Below, piece after piece: positions 12,237 to 24,180 of a stretch of 64,000 nucleotides of DNA; within the stretch, counting starts at the first letter, position 1; every line of letters begins with the position of its first letter. A program made the position numbers and the translations under genes. Origin of the DNA: Flabesymbios commensalis (taxonomy: Eukaryota; Annelida; Polychaeta; Terebellida; Flabelligeridae); contig OZ024914.1 of the NCBI GenBank assembly GCA_964017125.1, positions 25,781,846 through 25,845,845 of the forward strand, given 5' to 3'. Under the pieces are notes generated by a model. That model saw only the letters and a program-made list of their open reading frames with translations, did no database searches and was not told where the DNA came from.

Positions 12237-12689
12237 TTGAATTGTCACAAGCTACTCTCTATATCACATGTTTAGTATAAAATCATTGTTATTATTACTG
12301 ATGCTATCATCAGAGACGTGCAGATTTATTACGTCAGTTTAAAAACCTGCACCAGCCGGCGGCGTGTTTTGTTATTAGCAGTGATGGAGTAGTCACCTTA
12401 TTATGATTGTCATCACCACGCGGAGCCAGATACTCAAGTACTCATATAACAAAAATAGAGATAACTCGCCAGGAATTTTGTAGTCGTCACGTTCTAATTA
12501 TAATGGGATACGAGGGGTGGGGATTTACGACCTATTGTTACTTTGTTACACGGTAGATAAGGTACATATATGGGATACACAGTGGTCTACAGGTAACATC
12601 GAAGATAATTTATAATCGTTTGAAAATGGAACTTGTTTGGTGCCCAGTTACTTTTCATCCTTTACAATTGGGCCACAGGCCTACTTGCG

Positions 12690-12737
12690 TGACCGTCTTT
12701 AGACGTCAGAATCTGACGTCTACAGACGTCAGATTAT
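12690..12737. mobile_element. Family D palindrome fragment
   Basis: GACCGTCTTTAGACGTCAG, then TCTGACGTCT-AC-AGACGTCAGA: the central family D palindrome without recognisable TTAA ends. Confidence 0.75.
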
Positions 12738-15026
12738 GCCATCTAATGTCGGGCCTACACTACTTGTAAATAATTATTGATAATTATCACGAATCCCAGA
12801 AAATACACAGAATTAAAATCATCATCAATGTTACGATGTCCAAATGCGTCTTGTTTTAATTCACGAAATCTATATAGTGCAGAACTGGGTGACAGTGGTC
12901 GTCATAGGAAATCAGTCATGCCTAAAATTATTTAGGATTTATATTTAAACATCTTTGATGGTTATAAATCCATGCTTCTGCCAGTTTAATGCTGGTATTG
13001 GCGGTTGTAACATTCCTACACTACAATACGAAATAGGAGAAGCTCACTGCATTGCTGAACGCAATGTGACTGTATAAAAGCTCCTAAAATACATTATACC
13101 TGAACGCCTATTACGGAAGTGGACAAGTTGTGAAGTAGATTATTCATCTATCAAGTATTGATAACAAGCCGTCAAGTTTGTCATCTTATCTGATTAGAGA
13201 TAGTTTACGTCATGACCCTGTGACTGTCAATGACAGCCTTTCTTGTACTATCTAGTATCTGATACTTCATCACAAAAAACAAAATGCCCCCCCCCCCCCC
13301 CCCCCAAATAGATATATAGTGCTGTTGAATTAGAGCGTATGTATTTCTATTCAATACATTCTGGGATCGTGCTCCGTATTTTCACGTCATTTATTCAAGC
13401 TTATAAAAAAATATGATACTACTTCCAAAGAAGTGCGTTAAGCATCTGAATTATAATGTTTAGAAGTGTTATAAAGCAAATAATACTTCATCATTTCTTT
13501 CCTCTGGATTTGAAGGAATTTAAGAGACGTATCTGTCACTCTGTAAACTGACAAATACAACCATTTATTCCCAAATGGCTCCTTAAGAAAGCAGGGTTCT
13601 GACATTTGACCCTGACACGTGAGGAGATATTTTGCACACCCAATCTACGCGGCTCTGCGCGGCTTCAGTGCCAGCTAATTTCGAGGAAACAGGTGCATGC
13701 ATGGGAACGAGGCTTTGGTTTATGCCTATGAGCAGCTGACTTCCGGTGTGAAGGTGTTGCAAGATCAGAACTCAAGATTTTGTATAAAAATAATTTTGTA
13801 TAATAAATTGTATACTTTTTTTCGTATAATTATTCCCTGTGACGTCGTTTGTAAATAAATACTTTTCAAGTTTGATTTCAGGAAGTACCTGTATAATTCA
13901 TAAATGGATGAAGTATGTTTTTGCTATACATGTAGTTGTAAGGGAAAAACATCATTTATACAATTTTCTTCGCCATTTTATGATAAACATGTCACGTCAA
14001 TAACCATCTTGCTTAATATACATTGCCCGAGGTCGGGAGCATGGTTGAAGTTGGGAAGATCTAACATGATATTATTGTCCAACAGATTTTCAAAAATTAG
14101 CCCTGGCAAGACTATGATAACAATACTTTTGACAGACCGCGATTCCATTACGATTAGCAATATCTAGGAGAGGAAAACCGTTCTAATCAGAAGCCATACT
14201 GATGGTCTGCTCCACGGTGTGCCAGTGTTGAAATAACATCAGATACATTGGCCCAGCATTGATCCATCATCAGGACAGCTCGATGGTTTCCTACGTATAT
14301 CTGAAGCCGATGTGATAGAGCAGCTGGTGCCGTGTTTTTAATATAAATGGCAATATCATTGCAGGTCAGCTATGCCGGTGTACACTAAATTTTTATAAGA
14401 ACAACTTTTACTCTGGTGTGTACAGTCATCTTCATCAATATACTGTATATTATGTTTAATTTTGATCACTAGGTCATCCTTATGACGTAGAATGTGTTTG
14501 TGATTTTTTTTTCAACATGTTCAAGTGGATAGATTTCTCCCTGTATTCAAGCAACTCGTCTGCTGCAGCTTGACAATAGACACATACACGATGAAAAATC
14601 ACTTTTGTTTTGTGCGAGCACTTTTTGTCATCTCATTAGATGCCATACATTATCTTTTTACCAATAATTCCCCGCGGTATTCTTGTAGCAGCGCCGTCAT
14701 ACCAAAGAGCCTATATGATGCTCGTACCAAGTCGCTCTATTTAGTCAGTAATCACGGAGTCGTAAGAAAATGGCACAGCTGTAGGCCACACTCAGGATTT
14801 ATTTCACAGCTGAAATAGTACCGGTACTGTCTGGATACTTTCGTTGAATCATTGCGACACCACATTCTCTCCGCGCAACCGATACGATAAGATATCCGGT
14901 GTTTTTACCTTCTCTCATAGGCATGTCTCTCAACGTGGGCTGGCAGGGTGGTGAAACCCGGGCGCCCACTAACAAAACGTGTGGAGGTTTTTTAGGTTTG
15001 CGTGTACTTCTGGACCCGTGTTCACG
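12738..15026. other. Unassigned non-coding stretch
   Basis: Contains a C homopolymer at about 13287-13305 and a family A fragment near 14240-14275 (ACATTGGCCCAGCATTGATCC). Open frames at 13904-14167 and 14525-14818 have no recognisable domain or coding bias. No exon identified. Confidence 0.45.
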
Positions 15027-15111
15027 TACAAGTGACGATATATCGTAGGCTTCGGATTGGTCGAGATTGCATCTCAACCAATCCGAAGCCTACGATATAT
15101 CGTAACTTGTA
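15027..15111. repeat. Long near-perfect palindrome, about 40-bp arms
   Basis: Left arm starts TACAAGTGACGATATATCG, right arm ends CGATATATCGTAACTTGTA; about 40 bases pair with two mismatches, and the turn can be read GAGAT-TGC-ATCTC (GCA on the minus strand). Only copy of this sequence seen here. It carries a CCAAT-like AACCAATCCGAAGCC in each arm. Confidence 0.9.
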
Positions 15112-15745
15112 GGAGAATCCGGGCAGGTGTTTACAGTTATCACATACGTATATCAGTGGATCACTAGCATCTGAGGTGGATCTACCGTGGTGACTTTGAT
15201 CCTATCTTTACATGATTCATCCGTTGCCGGGATCACTTACTTACTTTGCTGGGGTTTTGTCATGTAATAAGGTGCTACCATATTCACACCCGATAGCAGA
15301 CATGTCATATGAGTCGTGAGTTCACCATGCTCACCATGTCCACCCACAATGAGGTGTCGCTCACAATCAATGAGCAGTGGATGCGATTCGTTTTCTTCAT
15401 CTTCCCTACAGAATGGCTTGACGCCGCGAAGCCGTCAGGCCTCACGGCCATGCGATGTCAAGTCTTGCTATCAGGAAGATGATTTTCCAATGCGACCAAG
15501 TAATCAGGTCTGGCCATGCTCAAACTCGATTGCTGGGGTGGAAGAATAGTGTGTCCAAAAATGGTTAAAATGTGATTTTATCCGTCCATTTTTTAATAAA
15601 TTTATTGCGGCCAATAAGTTTATATGCGTTTTGCTGTGGGAGCTCATTGGCTGTAATTCGTTGCCGTTGAGATATTCTTGAATTTAGAATTTCATGGCTT
15701 CTGTGTACACTTACATACACAGACGTTGCCACGATATTTCCCCAG
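15112..15745. other. Unassigned stretch
   Basis: Moderately GC-rich near 15310-15500. A 57-codon ATG-initiated frame at 15309-15482 and an overlapping 77-codon frame at 15316-15549 are present, but neither matches a family I recognise. Confidence 0.4.
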
Positions 15746-15852
15746 CCAGCAAAGATCATACATTGATTCCATGATGGTTCAATGTTGGGCCAGCGTCTGC
15801 GACGCTGTCCCAACGTTGAACCAACATAGAATCAATGTATGATCTTTGCTGG
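15746..15852. mobile_element. Family A palindromic MITE
   Basis: CCAGCAAAGATCATACATTG at the left and its exact complement at the right; arms pair almost throughout around GTC-TGC-GAC (GCA on the minus strand). The outer arm (AAGATCATACATTGATT) differs from other copies yet matches its own partner. Confidence 0.92.
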
Positions 15853-16479
15853 GCGATGTCCATGCATACTTTGTGTCCGTTGTACATTGATCATGTCCTT
15901 GTTGATGTACACAGTCGAGGGATTTGATGGATCACCTCGCCAGGTACGGCATAACACCACCCATCCACACCTAGCAGGAAAAACGACACATTATTAATCA
16001 GGAACGCTCATTGACAGCAGACCTCAGTCGACCAAATCTGTATTTTGTAGGATTTTCAGCATTCCGATCCCAATGTGCCTTGTGGTGTACATTTTCTTCA
16101 AGTACAGAGGATATATATCTTCTGTGAATTTGATTATCGGTGTCATTCCTGTATCTGAAACATGGCACAGTGATTATTTTCACCACTTTTGTCTTGTTGC
16201 TACTTTTCACTAATACAATACGAGTATGTTAATATAATAATTTGTCAGTTAAAAACATTGTGTTTGATAAACTTGATATTCTGAGATTGTTAGTAAAATA
16301 GACGTATAATGTACATTTTACCTTTTCAAACATGTATGTTTTTAACAAAACGAATATGCAAGGTTATGCCAACCTACTTAATATTATCAAATACATGATG
16401 GTTTTTTGTTTGTTTTTAAACTATACAAATGCACATATGGATACATGTATTGATGTGTTCTTATTTTCGTGTGTTACAG

Positions 16480-16603
16480 GTTTAAAGCCAGCAATAACGA
16501 CCACATGATAGAGGTGATAAAGTTCGATAAATTTGATATATTTTGTCCTTTTTACACAAATGAAGAAGAGTCGTTAAATGGAGAACAGTACCTCATCTGG
16601 CAG
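16480..16603 (+). CDS. Ephrin, receptor-binding domain exon (first visible exon)
   Basis: Ephrins are cell-surface ligands for Eph receptor tyrosine kinases that steer contact-dependent guidance and tissue boundaries. This 124-bp exon follows a clean acceptor (TTTTCGTGTGTTACAG) and ends at CAG|GTGAGT. Its translation includes FKASNNDHMIEV, then DKFDIFCPFYTNEEE and EQYLIWQ. It matches the family pattern of an early strand, a D-x-x-D-I-x-C-P-x-Y motif with the first conserved cysteine, and the Y-x-x-x-x strand that follows. It begins with the last base of a codon (phase 2 entry) and ends on a codon boundary, continuing in frame into 24444. The preceding exon, which should carry the signal peptide and the YWN-like start of the domain, was not found in 1-16479, so the upstream intron is probably over 16 kb. 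Assignment rests on motifs and on the order of all following exons. Confidence 0.93.
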
Positions 16604-16720
16604 GTGAGTCAATCAGTCTGATTTAGTATCACTGAGACCTTGTGGTCGGAGGTCAATTCCACTAAAAAATATATATGATTTGAATATAGAAATTTAGTGA
16701 TGTTTTAACATGTGCAAATT

Positions 16721-17537
16721 TTGGGCATTATCACCAGAATGCATTATGAGATGTCATCTTAGACTTGCTAATTTTGAGAAAGTATATTTCTAAACTTCCA
16801 CGCAAATTCACGGCCATTTTATTTGAGATAAATCGCGTGACAATGTTACAGAGCCAGCATTCATAAATGACGGGGATTTGGATCATCATATAAAATTTGG
16901 ATCATCATTAAAAATGATCACCCTTCCTTTATTTTGACAAATCTTAGTAATTTTCACTCACTTGAAATTGTGGATCGCGTCAGCGAGACACAAATTAAAG
17001 TGAGTGAAAATTCACTTTCAATAACTTGAGTGGTGTAATAGAACTTGGATGTTGAAGAGTTAATTACGTTATAAGGTTGTTTTCGATTACTTTACCATGG
17101 TTATTATTTCTGACAAGACAATAAAACCACCTGAACCGACGCAAATTGTCAGTGTTATCTCACAATGACCATCACAACGGCGGCAAATCAGTCATAGCTG
17201 CTGGCTAAACGTCTGTAAAACACCGGGCCAACGTCTCAAATGTTGGCTACGTAGCTGGCAAACGTTAGTCTTGGGCAGGTGTGGTGACACAGCTCTTAAA
17301 AGTTTAATAATTTTATGAAGAGTATTTACTGAGGAAATATCGCGTCTAACGTAATCATGTCAAAAATAAAATGACCCAAGTTCCCGTCATTTATGAATGC
17401 TGGCTCTGTAGCATTGTCACGCGATGTATCCTCATATAAAATGGCCATGTATTTGTGTGGAAGTTTAGACATTCACTTTCCCAAATTACCAAGTCTAAGA
17501 TGACATTGCATAATGTATTCTGAAGAATAATGCCCAA
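16721..17537. repeat. Long inverted repeat, about 150-bp arms, 118 bp after the ephrin exon
   Basis: The left arm (about 16721-16880, starting TTGGGCATTATCACCAGAAT) and the reverse complement of the right arm (about 17372-17537, ending AATAATGCCCAA) align along roughly 150-160 bases at perhaps 75-85 percent by eye. They share TGTCATCTTAGACTTG, AAACTTCCAC and GAGCCAGCATTCATAAATGA. About 490 bp separate them and include a family C palindrome. It could be a DNA element with long terminal inverted repeats, or a stable RNA fold in the pre-mRNA. Confidence 0.8.
16949..17012. mobile_element. Family C palindrome inside the long inverted repeat
   Basis: AATTTTCACTCACTTGAAAT pairs with its mirror around TCGC-GTCA-GCGA. 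Flanking TTAA ends are not clear here. Confidence 0.8.
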
Positions 17538-17861
17538 CACGAACTGTTTTCAATTGCAAAAAATAACTGAATTTCTCAGCAAACACGCTACATCGACCTA
17601 CCCGGTATGACTGGGCATTTACTGCGCGAGTCCCAGTCACACTGACCGCCATTTTGTTTCCACAGCCAAGCTGTGTCTAAACGACACTCAGGCTGCCTAC
17701 CAAAAAACTCGGATGCCATGAAATTGAGACGAATATTTAAAGTGCCTACGGAAACTAGGCCATTTTCAGCAGGCGTGAACATTGGATCGTATTAGAACTA
17801 TTACATTTAAAAATGGAGGTCACTGTGTCAGAGACCTGCGATGTCATCAGGGTAGCATCGA

Positions 17862-17915
17862 CCCTATGTTGGCTTAATGTTAGGCCACTGTCTGCGACGC
17901 TGTCCCATGATTCAC
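17862..17915. mobile_element. Family A half copy
   Basis: CCTATGTTGGCTTAATGTTAGG leads into CTGTC-TGC-GACGCTGTCCCA; the right arm is then lost. Another worn fragment lies at about 18080-18160 (CCAGCGTTGGTTCAATGATT). Confidence 0.6.
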
Positions 17916-17956
17916 TTTGCCGATTTGCAGTCTGTGAAGCATATGGAGGATAGTGA

Positions 17957-18016
17957 ATACAAACAGCAGTAACTGTTCACTTAAAAGTGAGCAGTTACTG
18001 CTGTTTGTCTTTGCAC
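17957..18016. mobile_element. Family B palindrome
   Basis: AAACAGCAGTAACTG pairs with CAGTTACTGCTGTTT around TTCACTTAAAAGTGAG; ends in GTCTTTGCACTG, the family B right end. Confidence 0.85.
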
Positions 18017-18339
18017 TGAATGTAACCATCAGGATGGTGTCTTTTCTGATGGATCCATCCAGAAACAAGATAAGTCACGGCCAGCGTTGGTTCAATGATT
18101 GGCCAACGTCCAAATAGTTGACCCGACATTAATCCATGGTTGAGCCGGCGTGTCTTGTAGACCCCTCCCGGAATCACAGAGTCGGGATCCCCCTCGGGAT
18201 GATCCCGGCATCAGGCAGTCCATGTGATGGCAAGCCGTCGCCACCGCGGCACCACCAGATCAGAGACAGGTCTCTATGATCCCTGATCCATCCGTCTCTG
18301 GATCAACCCGCATTCTCAACTAATGTCTCATCCTGTAGG

Positions 18340-18415
18340 TGTTCAAATGTTGGTCCAGCGTCGCAGACAGTGGACCAACATTAAAACAACAGCAGAGCAA
18401 CGTCTCTTGTTTGCT
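18340..18415. mobile_element. Family A degenerate copy
   Basis: CAAATGTTGGTCCAGCGTC-GCA-GACAGTGGACCAACATTAAA, then a right flank CAACGTCTCTTGTTTGCT. The left end is missing. Confidence 0.7.
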
Positions 18416-18503
18416 TCGCCACGATCTGGATTGTCGAAGATGTAATTTTGGTTATTAGGTCATATCGCACTGCTATAAAATGGCAAATTATCGATTTCAT
18501 ACT

Positions 18504-18574
18504 TCGTCCCCTTGGATATGAAAGGGTGTATCTGCCAAAGTGGCAGATACACCCTTTCATATCCAAGGGGACGA
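18504..18574. repeat. Perfect palindrome, 34-bp arms, 3-nt spacer
   Basis: TCGTCCCCTTGGATATGAAA... reads to the AAG spacer at 18538-18540 and is then mirrored without a single mismatch to 18574. No other copy, terminal motif or target duplication was recognised. Its tip does not follow the GNA rule. Confidence 0.95.
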
Positions 18575-19448
18575 CTTATTATTGAGCTACTGACCGGTAA
18601 TATTGTAGAATAAAACAGTATTCCACGGGTGTCGTGGAGGTCCCAGGGCCTCTAATTAATATGCACACCGTCATTATTAATGTCAGCTCATCCATCAGTC
18701 ATGTACTGTAAACAGTACGCCTGCATGACCCACACAACAATATATACAACCCCCACCCACCTCCGTGTAAAGATACACCTGCGTGAATACCGTGTACGAG
18801 CACTGGTAAACATAGGTCTCGTTGATGAAAAAAAACATGCGTTTAAGAAGTATCAATTTTGATTATTGGATTCACCCAAAACCAGCAGTGTCAGTTGACT
18901 TGTGCTACCTGTAGCTTCCGATTTGTTGCACAGAGATTCTAAAATGATTTTGACATTCACTTGAAAGAGCGTCTTGTACTGGTTATATGAGAAAGAAAGA
19001 ATGAATATGTCTACAAAACAAAAACAAAATTGTAGTAATTTAACAACATTTTTTATCATAACAATAAATATTGTAACATTTCCACAAGTTTGTTGTCTGT
19101 TAACCATGTTGACAATACAACGCCGTTATTTTGACCTACATCTAAATGCCTTCGTAATACATACTGATAAAGTTAACAGTAGTATTTATATGAAGAAACG
19201 GGCCATTGTCATGGTGTGGTACTTGCACGTATAATACATCTTAATAAACTTAGGCCTATGTTTTGTCTGACGAGAAGTGAACAACAATCGTCTGTGGCTA
19301 TTGGCGTCAATCCAAAGCTGGTACAACATCTATGCCGTTGACCCAGCCTTCAGCCATCGTTTACTGAGACTGTCATGGGTCATAACAGGTGCGCTTGCCT
19401 TTGGCTATGAAGAGTTGTAATAGTACTGACTTGTCACCTAGTCTACAG
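18575..19448. other. Unassigned intronic stretch
   Basis: AT-rich, no exon or element recognised apart from a worn family A-like fragment near 19315-19360. Confidence 0.45.
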
Positions 19449-19513
19449 TGCAAAGGTAAACAGCAGTAACTGCTTACTTTTCAAGTAAGCAGTTACTGCT
19501 GTTTACCTTGGTA
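19449..19513. mobile_element. Family B palindrome, perfect 27-bp arms
   Basis: AAGGTAAACAGCAGTAACTG continues to CTTACTT, then TTC (GAA on the minus strand), then the exact mirror (19453-19509). Flanks read TACAGTGCAA on the left and TTGGTATTGTA on the right, consistent with a TA-flanked element starting CAGTGCAAAG. Confidence 0.9.
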
Positions 19514-20758
19514 TTGTAGATTTTTCAACCCACTGGACACTGTAAATTATGGAACTGACCACAAGAAATCAAGGGTATTTGAAGATTTCTTATGGCTGCC
19601 TGTCGAATGACAATCTACCGGGAAGTTCATAGGGTTACCCGTACATGGTTTATTTGTTAGATAGACAAAGCTGACCATACAAATTGTATGATTTTGAAAT
19701 AGAAAAACAGGATAACTGCGTTCTAAATTTTGCTTTCCCCTTCATAGTTCCAAAATTCATAAAACATTTAATTTGAAGTTTATAAAATCTAAGATTACCA
19801 TGTTGTGCCTCGTTTATATGGAAGTAAGTTGATATGTTACATATTTCATTTGATCAACTTCATTTCACGCGACCAATGAATCACGTACTATTTTCGGAAA
19901 GTCAGACAAATTAAATAACGTTTACGTCTGCACGCGTCATGTAGGTCTCTTATGTACAATGAAGAACTCAGTAGATTAAATTGGAAATATGATCAATAGA
20001 CATGTTTTATTTTGCCATTAGTCAATTTTAATCAATTTCGTTTTGCCAATGCATAAATCCCATGTCGACAAGACAAGTTTATGTCACGTCATCTGTATGA
20101 TTCATGCGTTAACAATATGATGTTAAAATTGTTTTATTAACTCAATAATTTACATTGTTTTATACTACTTTTATAAATATTCATATAGGCTCTAAATTGA
20201 AAGAAAAGCTAGCTAGGTCTGTTCTAAGGTGAAAGAATAGCTATGTCTCTTCTAATAACAAAATGCTCACCAATTCCCGAGCTTTTCAAAATATATTCAG
20301 TACTAATACACAGGTAGTATGTAAAAGTGACCAGAATGATTTAAAAAAAAGATGCACATGGTAACCTCATTTTTATATGGGCCTAATAGAATTCCTTCTT
20401 TGAAATCACAACCGGTAGACCGATGTCTATAGATTTATTTCGTTCAGAATGCAGTACTTGCGCTGTCCACTGATTCGTTGACGTTCTGGCCTCCACCAAT
20501 GAGATGGTTGTCAGTCAGTTATGGCTGGAGATGGCCGCAGGTGTCGGAGAACAGGACATAACAGCAATCAGGCGTGGTGTGGGCTTAGAGCGTTGACGGG
20601 GGATGATGAGGGTGACCTTATTAGCGGGGTGGCCGCCCAGGACTAAGGTGGGTCGTGACACAGCCGCCGGCAGTCCTGTCTGGATCAAGTCCCTGATCCA
20701 GAGAGAACTGGCCTAACAAATCCCGAGGACTCACTGTTACGTTCTATATCAGTGTACA
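19514..20758. other. Unassigned intronic stretch
   Basis: Mostly AT-rich. 20520-20700 is more GC-rich and holds a 41-codon open frame from 20522 with no recognisable domain. No exon assigned. Confidence 0.4.
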
Positions 20759-20825
20759 GCAAAGCTAAAAAGGCAGTAACTGCTTACTTTTCAAGTGAGC
20801 AGTTACTGCCTTTTGGCTTTGCACG
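20759..20825. mobile_element. Family B palindrome
   Basis: AAAAGGCAGTAACTGCTTAC and its mirror around ACTT-TTC-AAGT, one mismatch in 22; outer ends CAGCAAAGC and GGCTTTGCAC. Confidence 0.9.
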
Positions 20826-20999
20826 TTAGTGTAGATGCTCCTGTATTGCCAGTTGATGTCGTCTGCTGGGTGATTGCCGGACAATTCGATAGATGGCGTG
20901 GTAGTTTATGTGGACCGCACTCACTGGACACGTTGGTTTAAATTCTGCGCCAACGTCTGGAATTATGGTAACCCTCATGTCATTAGAGGTGAGCGGTTG

Positions 21000-21060
21000 G
21001 TAGCTCAGGGTTGTGCCAACGCCGCAGACGTTTGTCCGGCGCTGTGCCAACCGTTGCCCA
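21000..21060. mobile_element. Family A degenerate copy
   Basis: GGTTGTGCCAACGCC-GCA-GACGTTTGTCCGGCGCTG: core and inner arms only, with GCGGTTGG and CCAACCG as possible outer pairing. Confidence 0.6.
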
Positions 21061-22035
21061 TAATGTGGGATGGTGGGTCGCCTGGTCGGGTCGGCATATT
21101 GCCAGAGTGCACTCAGTGTCCCTCTGATGTTCTTCATCAGTATTGTGTCCTCACGTCAGGGTCATAGAGGACACTGATGGAATCGGCAGGGTGGGGGACA
21201 AGGACTTTACAGCCCTAGGGGAAATTGTTGCTGTGAATTTTGACACATCATCATTATGGGCGTGACATGTACGTTATGTCTGTCTATGTTAGCTTGTATT
21301 CGGTTTTAGACAGCTATTCTTCTTGATTTATAAATACTAAATTATTGGGCACGTTGCATAACTTTAGTAATAACTAAAAACGTCATGAATTTACCTTTGC
21401 AGCCTACAATTGTGATATTCTCTTGGTGTTTGAAGGGTTTAATAATCGGATAATCTTTTTCTGTCTGAGTGTCAGATTTTATCTTATTTCGTGCTAAGAG
21501 GATAGAAAGTTAATTAATTTAGCTTTCTGGAAATGAAACTGCTTTCTCTCAGATCACCGCCTGTCACGGGATAATGTAGTTGTGTTATATATTATTTCTC
21601 TTGTATGTGTGACTTTGTTACGGCACGGTGATGTCATTGTCATGGTAATGGTAGACATTTACCGTGATGGATTCTATGATGTGGCTGATTTCCTGGCAGA
21701 TGCAGAGTCAGTCTATTCTAGGAACAAGCCGCGGCCTCTTCATCCTCTCTCATCTAGACATCAGCAATGACATTCTCCAATGTTGGAGATTAGAACCACA
21801 CACCATGCCGTGGGGCTAATCTCATATATTTACTGCAGAAATATCAATGTAATAGAATAAATTAGGTAGTGTATAATATACATTTAAAGTTTAAAGACTC
21901 CCCTGCGTCTCAAACTGTAAGTATTGCCGTGAAACTTCAACCCAGTGACTAACTAAGAATTGCGTGTTTGTATTATTTATAAGCTGAGTCATGTCCAATG
22001 CTCTGACTACTGATCATGATCAACAGAAGTATTTT
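21061..22035. other. Unassigned intronic stretch
   Basis: No exon, RNA gene or element recognised. Confidence 0.4.
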
Positions 22036-22095
22036 GTCAAAAGGCAGTGACTGCTTACTTTTCGTGTAAGAAGTTAGTGCCTTTTGGTTTTGCAG
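22036..22095. mobile_element. Family B palindrome
   Basis: CAAAAGGCAGTGACTGCTTAC and GTAAGAAGTTAGTGCCTTTTGG; a worn tip (TTTTCGT). Right end GGTTTTGCA. Confidence 0.8.
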
Positions 22096-23273
22096 ACCAG
22101 TATTATGCTTGTTTTCTTAATTCCCTGGTCAACAGCTGTGGAACATTGCTAACTCGGTACATGACTATTAGTATATTATCTCTTGGTTGGCTTTACTTTC
22201 CTATATTTTTTTAATGAATAACATTTTGTTTCATTCCCTTTTTGTTTCATTATTATTCACTCCCAATTTTGGGTCCACGATAAAACGTAAGATCCCATTT
22301 ATGCAATATACCTTCATATGAATTATGCACAATTCATCTACTGTACAAGTCCACTTTTTGCTGAGAAAGCCTTGTATGTCAGTGAGTGCAGGGGACAGAG
22401 GTCATGTGGGATGTTGTATTATATGACAGCTTCCGCCAGCATCAGGGATAAAGATAGATACAACCGTTATAATTCCCCTGGCACCATGTACTTGTTTGTC
22501 ACCCCTGTTATTCTACATGTATTCTGCATCATTCTGTATAGTGATGATGATGCGATCAAAGCCTCACACTTTGACGACCATGGAGTGTTATAAAACGTAT
22601 CCACAGAACCTTCTCACTATAGCGTTTCCCATAAATACTTTTATTTATTTTACACTGTGCTATATTACTGCAGAATACAGTCTACTACTTAAAAATATTT
22701 CAAGGAAACACTTTATAACAAGAATATTCTTTAAATAGAACTTCTTTGGTGTTAGTAGATCTATTCTAGTTACCACTAAACGCTCTTTTTCACAAGTGTT
22801 ATAATTTTGCAGGGCCTATTTTGTTTATGGAGTTTGTGTGTATATCATAGGGATTACTGAACTTTATAAAGATAAAAATAAGAGGGTGCACTTTTGAGAG
22901 TGTATGACATTTATAAAGAACGAGAATAGCTGAACAGGGCCCTGATTTTGTAGACGTCAATGAGGCATTTGACGCTGTAAATTCCGTCAGCAATTACAAA
23001 TTCAAATAATTAATAGACGCCTAAACGCAAGCTATAATATAATAATAGGTTGGACATGAACTGTAGAGTTGACAGTGTCGCGGCTATGAATGGGCAGACA
23101 TGTGGTGCTACATGGATCCCCCATCGCACAGGGCCGGACTCTGCCGGATCCGTACAGCAAGTCCACAATTATCTTGTCATTCCAGGCGCCTCTGTGAAGT
23201 CATCGCCGCCAAAGCTTTCTCGCCAATTGGCCAGACAGCCATCTAGTCAAAAAGCGCGACAGTCTGGCTCAGC
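22096..23273. other. Unassigned intronic stretch
   Basis: No exon or element recognised. Open frames at 22318-22593, 22496-22738 and 23050-23331 lack domains; the last runs into the family A copy. Confidence 0.4.
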
Positions 23274-23340
23274 GTTGGTTCTGTGTTGGGCCTACGTCTC
23301 CGACGTTGGCCCAACAAAGACCCAACGCTGAGCCGGCGTC
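23274..23340. mobile_element. Family A palindrome
   Basis: GGCTCAGCGTTGGTTCTGTG pairs with its mirror around CGTC-TCC-GACG (GGA on the minus strand), about three mismatches in 33. Confidence 0.88.
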
Positions 23341-24108
23341 TGCAGATTCTTACGCTGACAGACAGTCTGTCACAATGTCCATTCACAGAATGTGGTGGTT
23401 GAACGCTGGCCTAATGTTGGAGGAGATACAGGGTGGAAGCCGTTACATTGTCATCCTTTTTCTGCCCCACTCTCCTCTCATTCAACTCTAGGATGCAGAC
23501 TCATACCGACACGACCTCTATCGAGATATGTGGCGTTAATGATAAATCTTCTTTTTATTGTGTGCTCGGTAATCGTGGGTGATTTTAACCACTAATTATT
23601 ATAATTTTTACAAAATAACAAGTTGTTATAAGTGGTGATTTGTAAGGTTAAAGTTTCACTGTAAATAAATATGCAATTAAAGACTAGGGTAGATATTCAG
23701 ATGGCTGCATCTGCAAAGATCAAACAGCGATGTCTGATGCTATACCATCTGTACAGTTTTATGATAATGGCTACCAACAGAACGACATTCGTAACGTTAT
23801 TGCGGCATTACTGTGTCGTCAATAATGAATAGATCAATATGCTGCCCTGATACTCCATACATATGACACGTCACCACCCTAATGTATATAGCCTCGGTGC
23901 ACGAACTCAGACCATAATAGTTTATTATGGTCGCGATCGCACGATTTGTTGTTCTGTCAGTGTCTTTATTGTTCTGGCACAACCTTCACCCAGCAGAGGG
24001 TAAACGTCTCGTGTTTGCTGGTTTCTAATATTAAATCAACCATTAATATAAGCTGTTAATGTAGCTAGATATAATTATGTATGTATCTCCTTCCACCTAC
24101 ACTGCTGT

Positions 24109-24172
24109 GCAAAGCCAAAAGGTAGTAACTAATTACTTTTTAAGTGAACCGTTACTGCCTCTTGTTTTGCAG
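24109..24172. mobile_element. Family B palindrome, diverged
   Basis: GTGCAAAGCCAAAAGGTAGT at the left is the best-preserved family B outer end; the right side is ACCGTTACTGCCTCTTG then TTTTGCA. Confidence 0.75.
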
Positions 24173-24180
24173 ATTAATAA

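Noticed and set aside
15309-15482. 57-codon frame MSREFTMLTMSTHNEV onward
   Set aside because: Coding-like feel, but no family recognised, no splice context and an equally long overlapping frame in another register.
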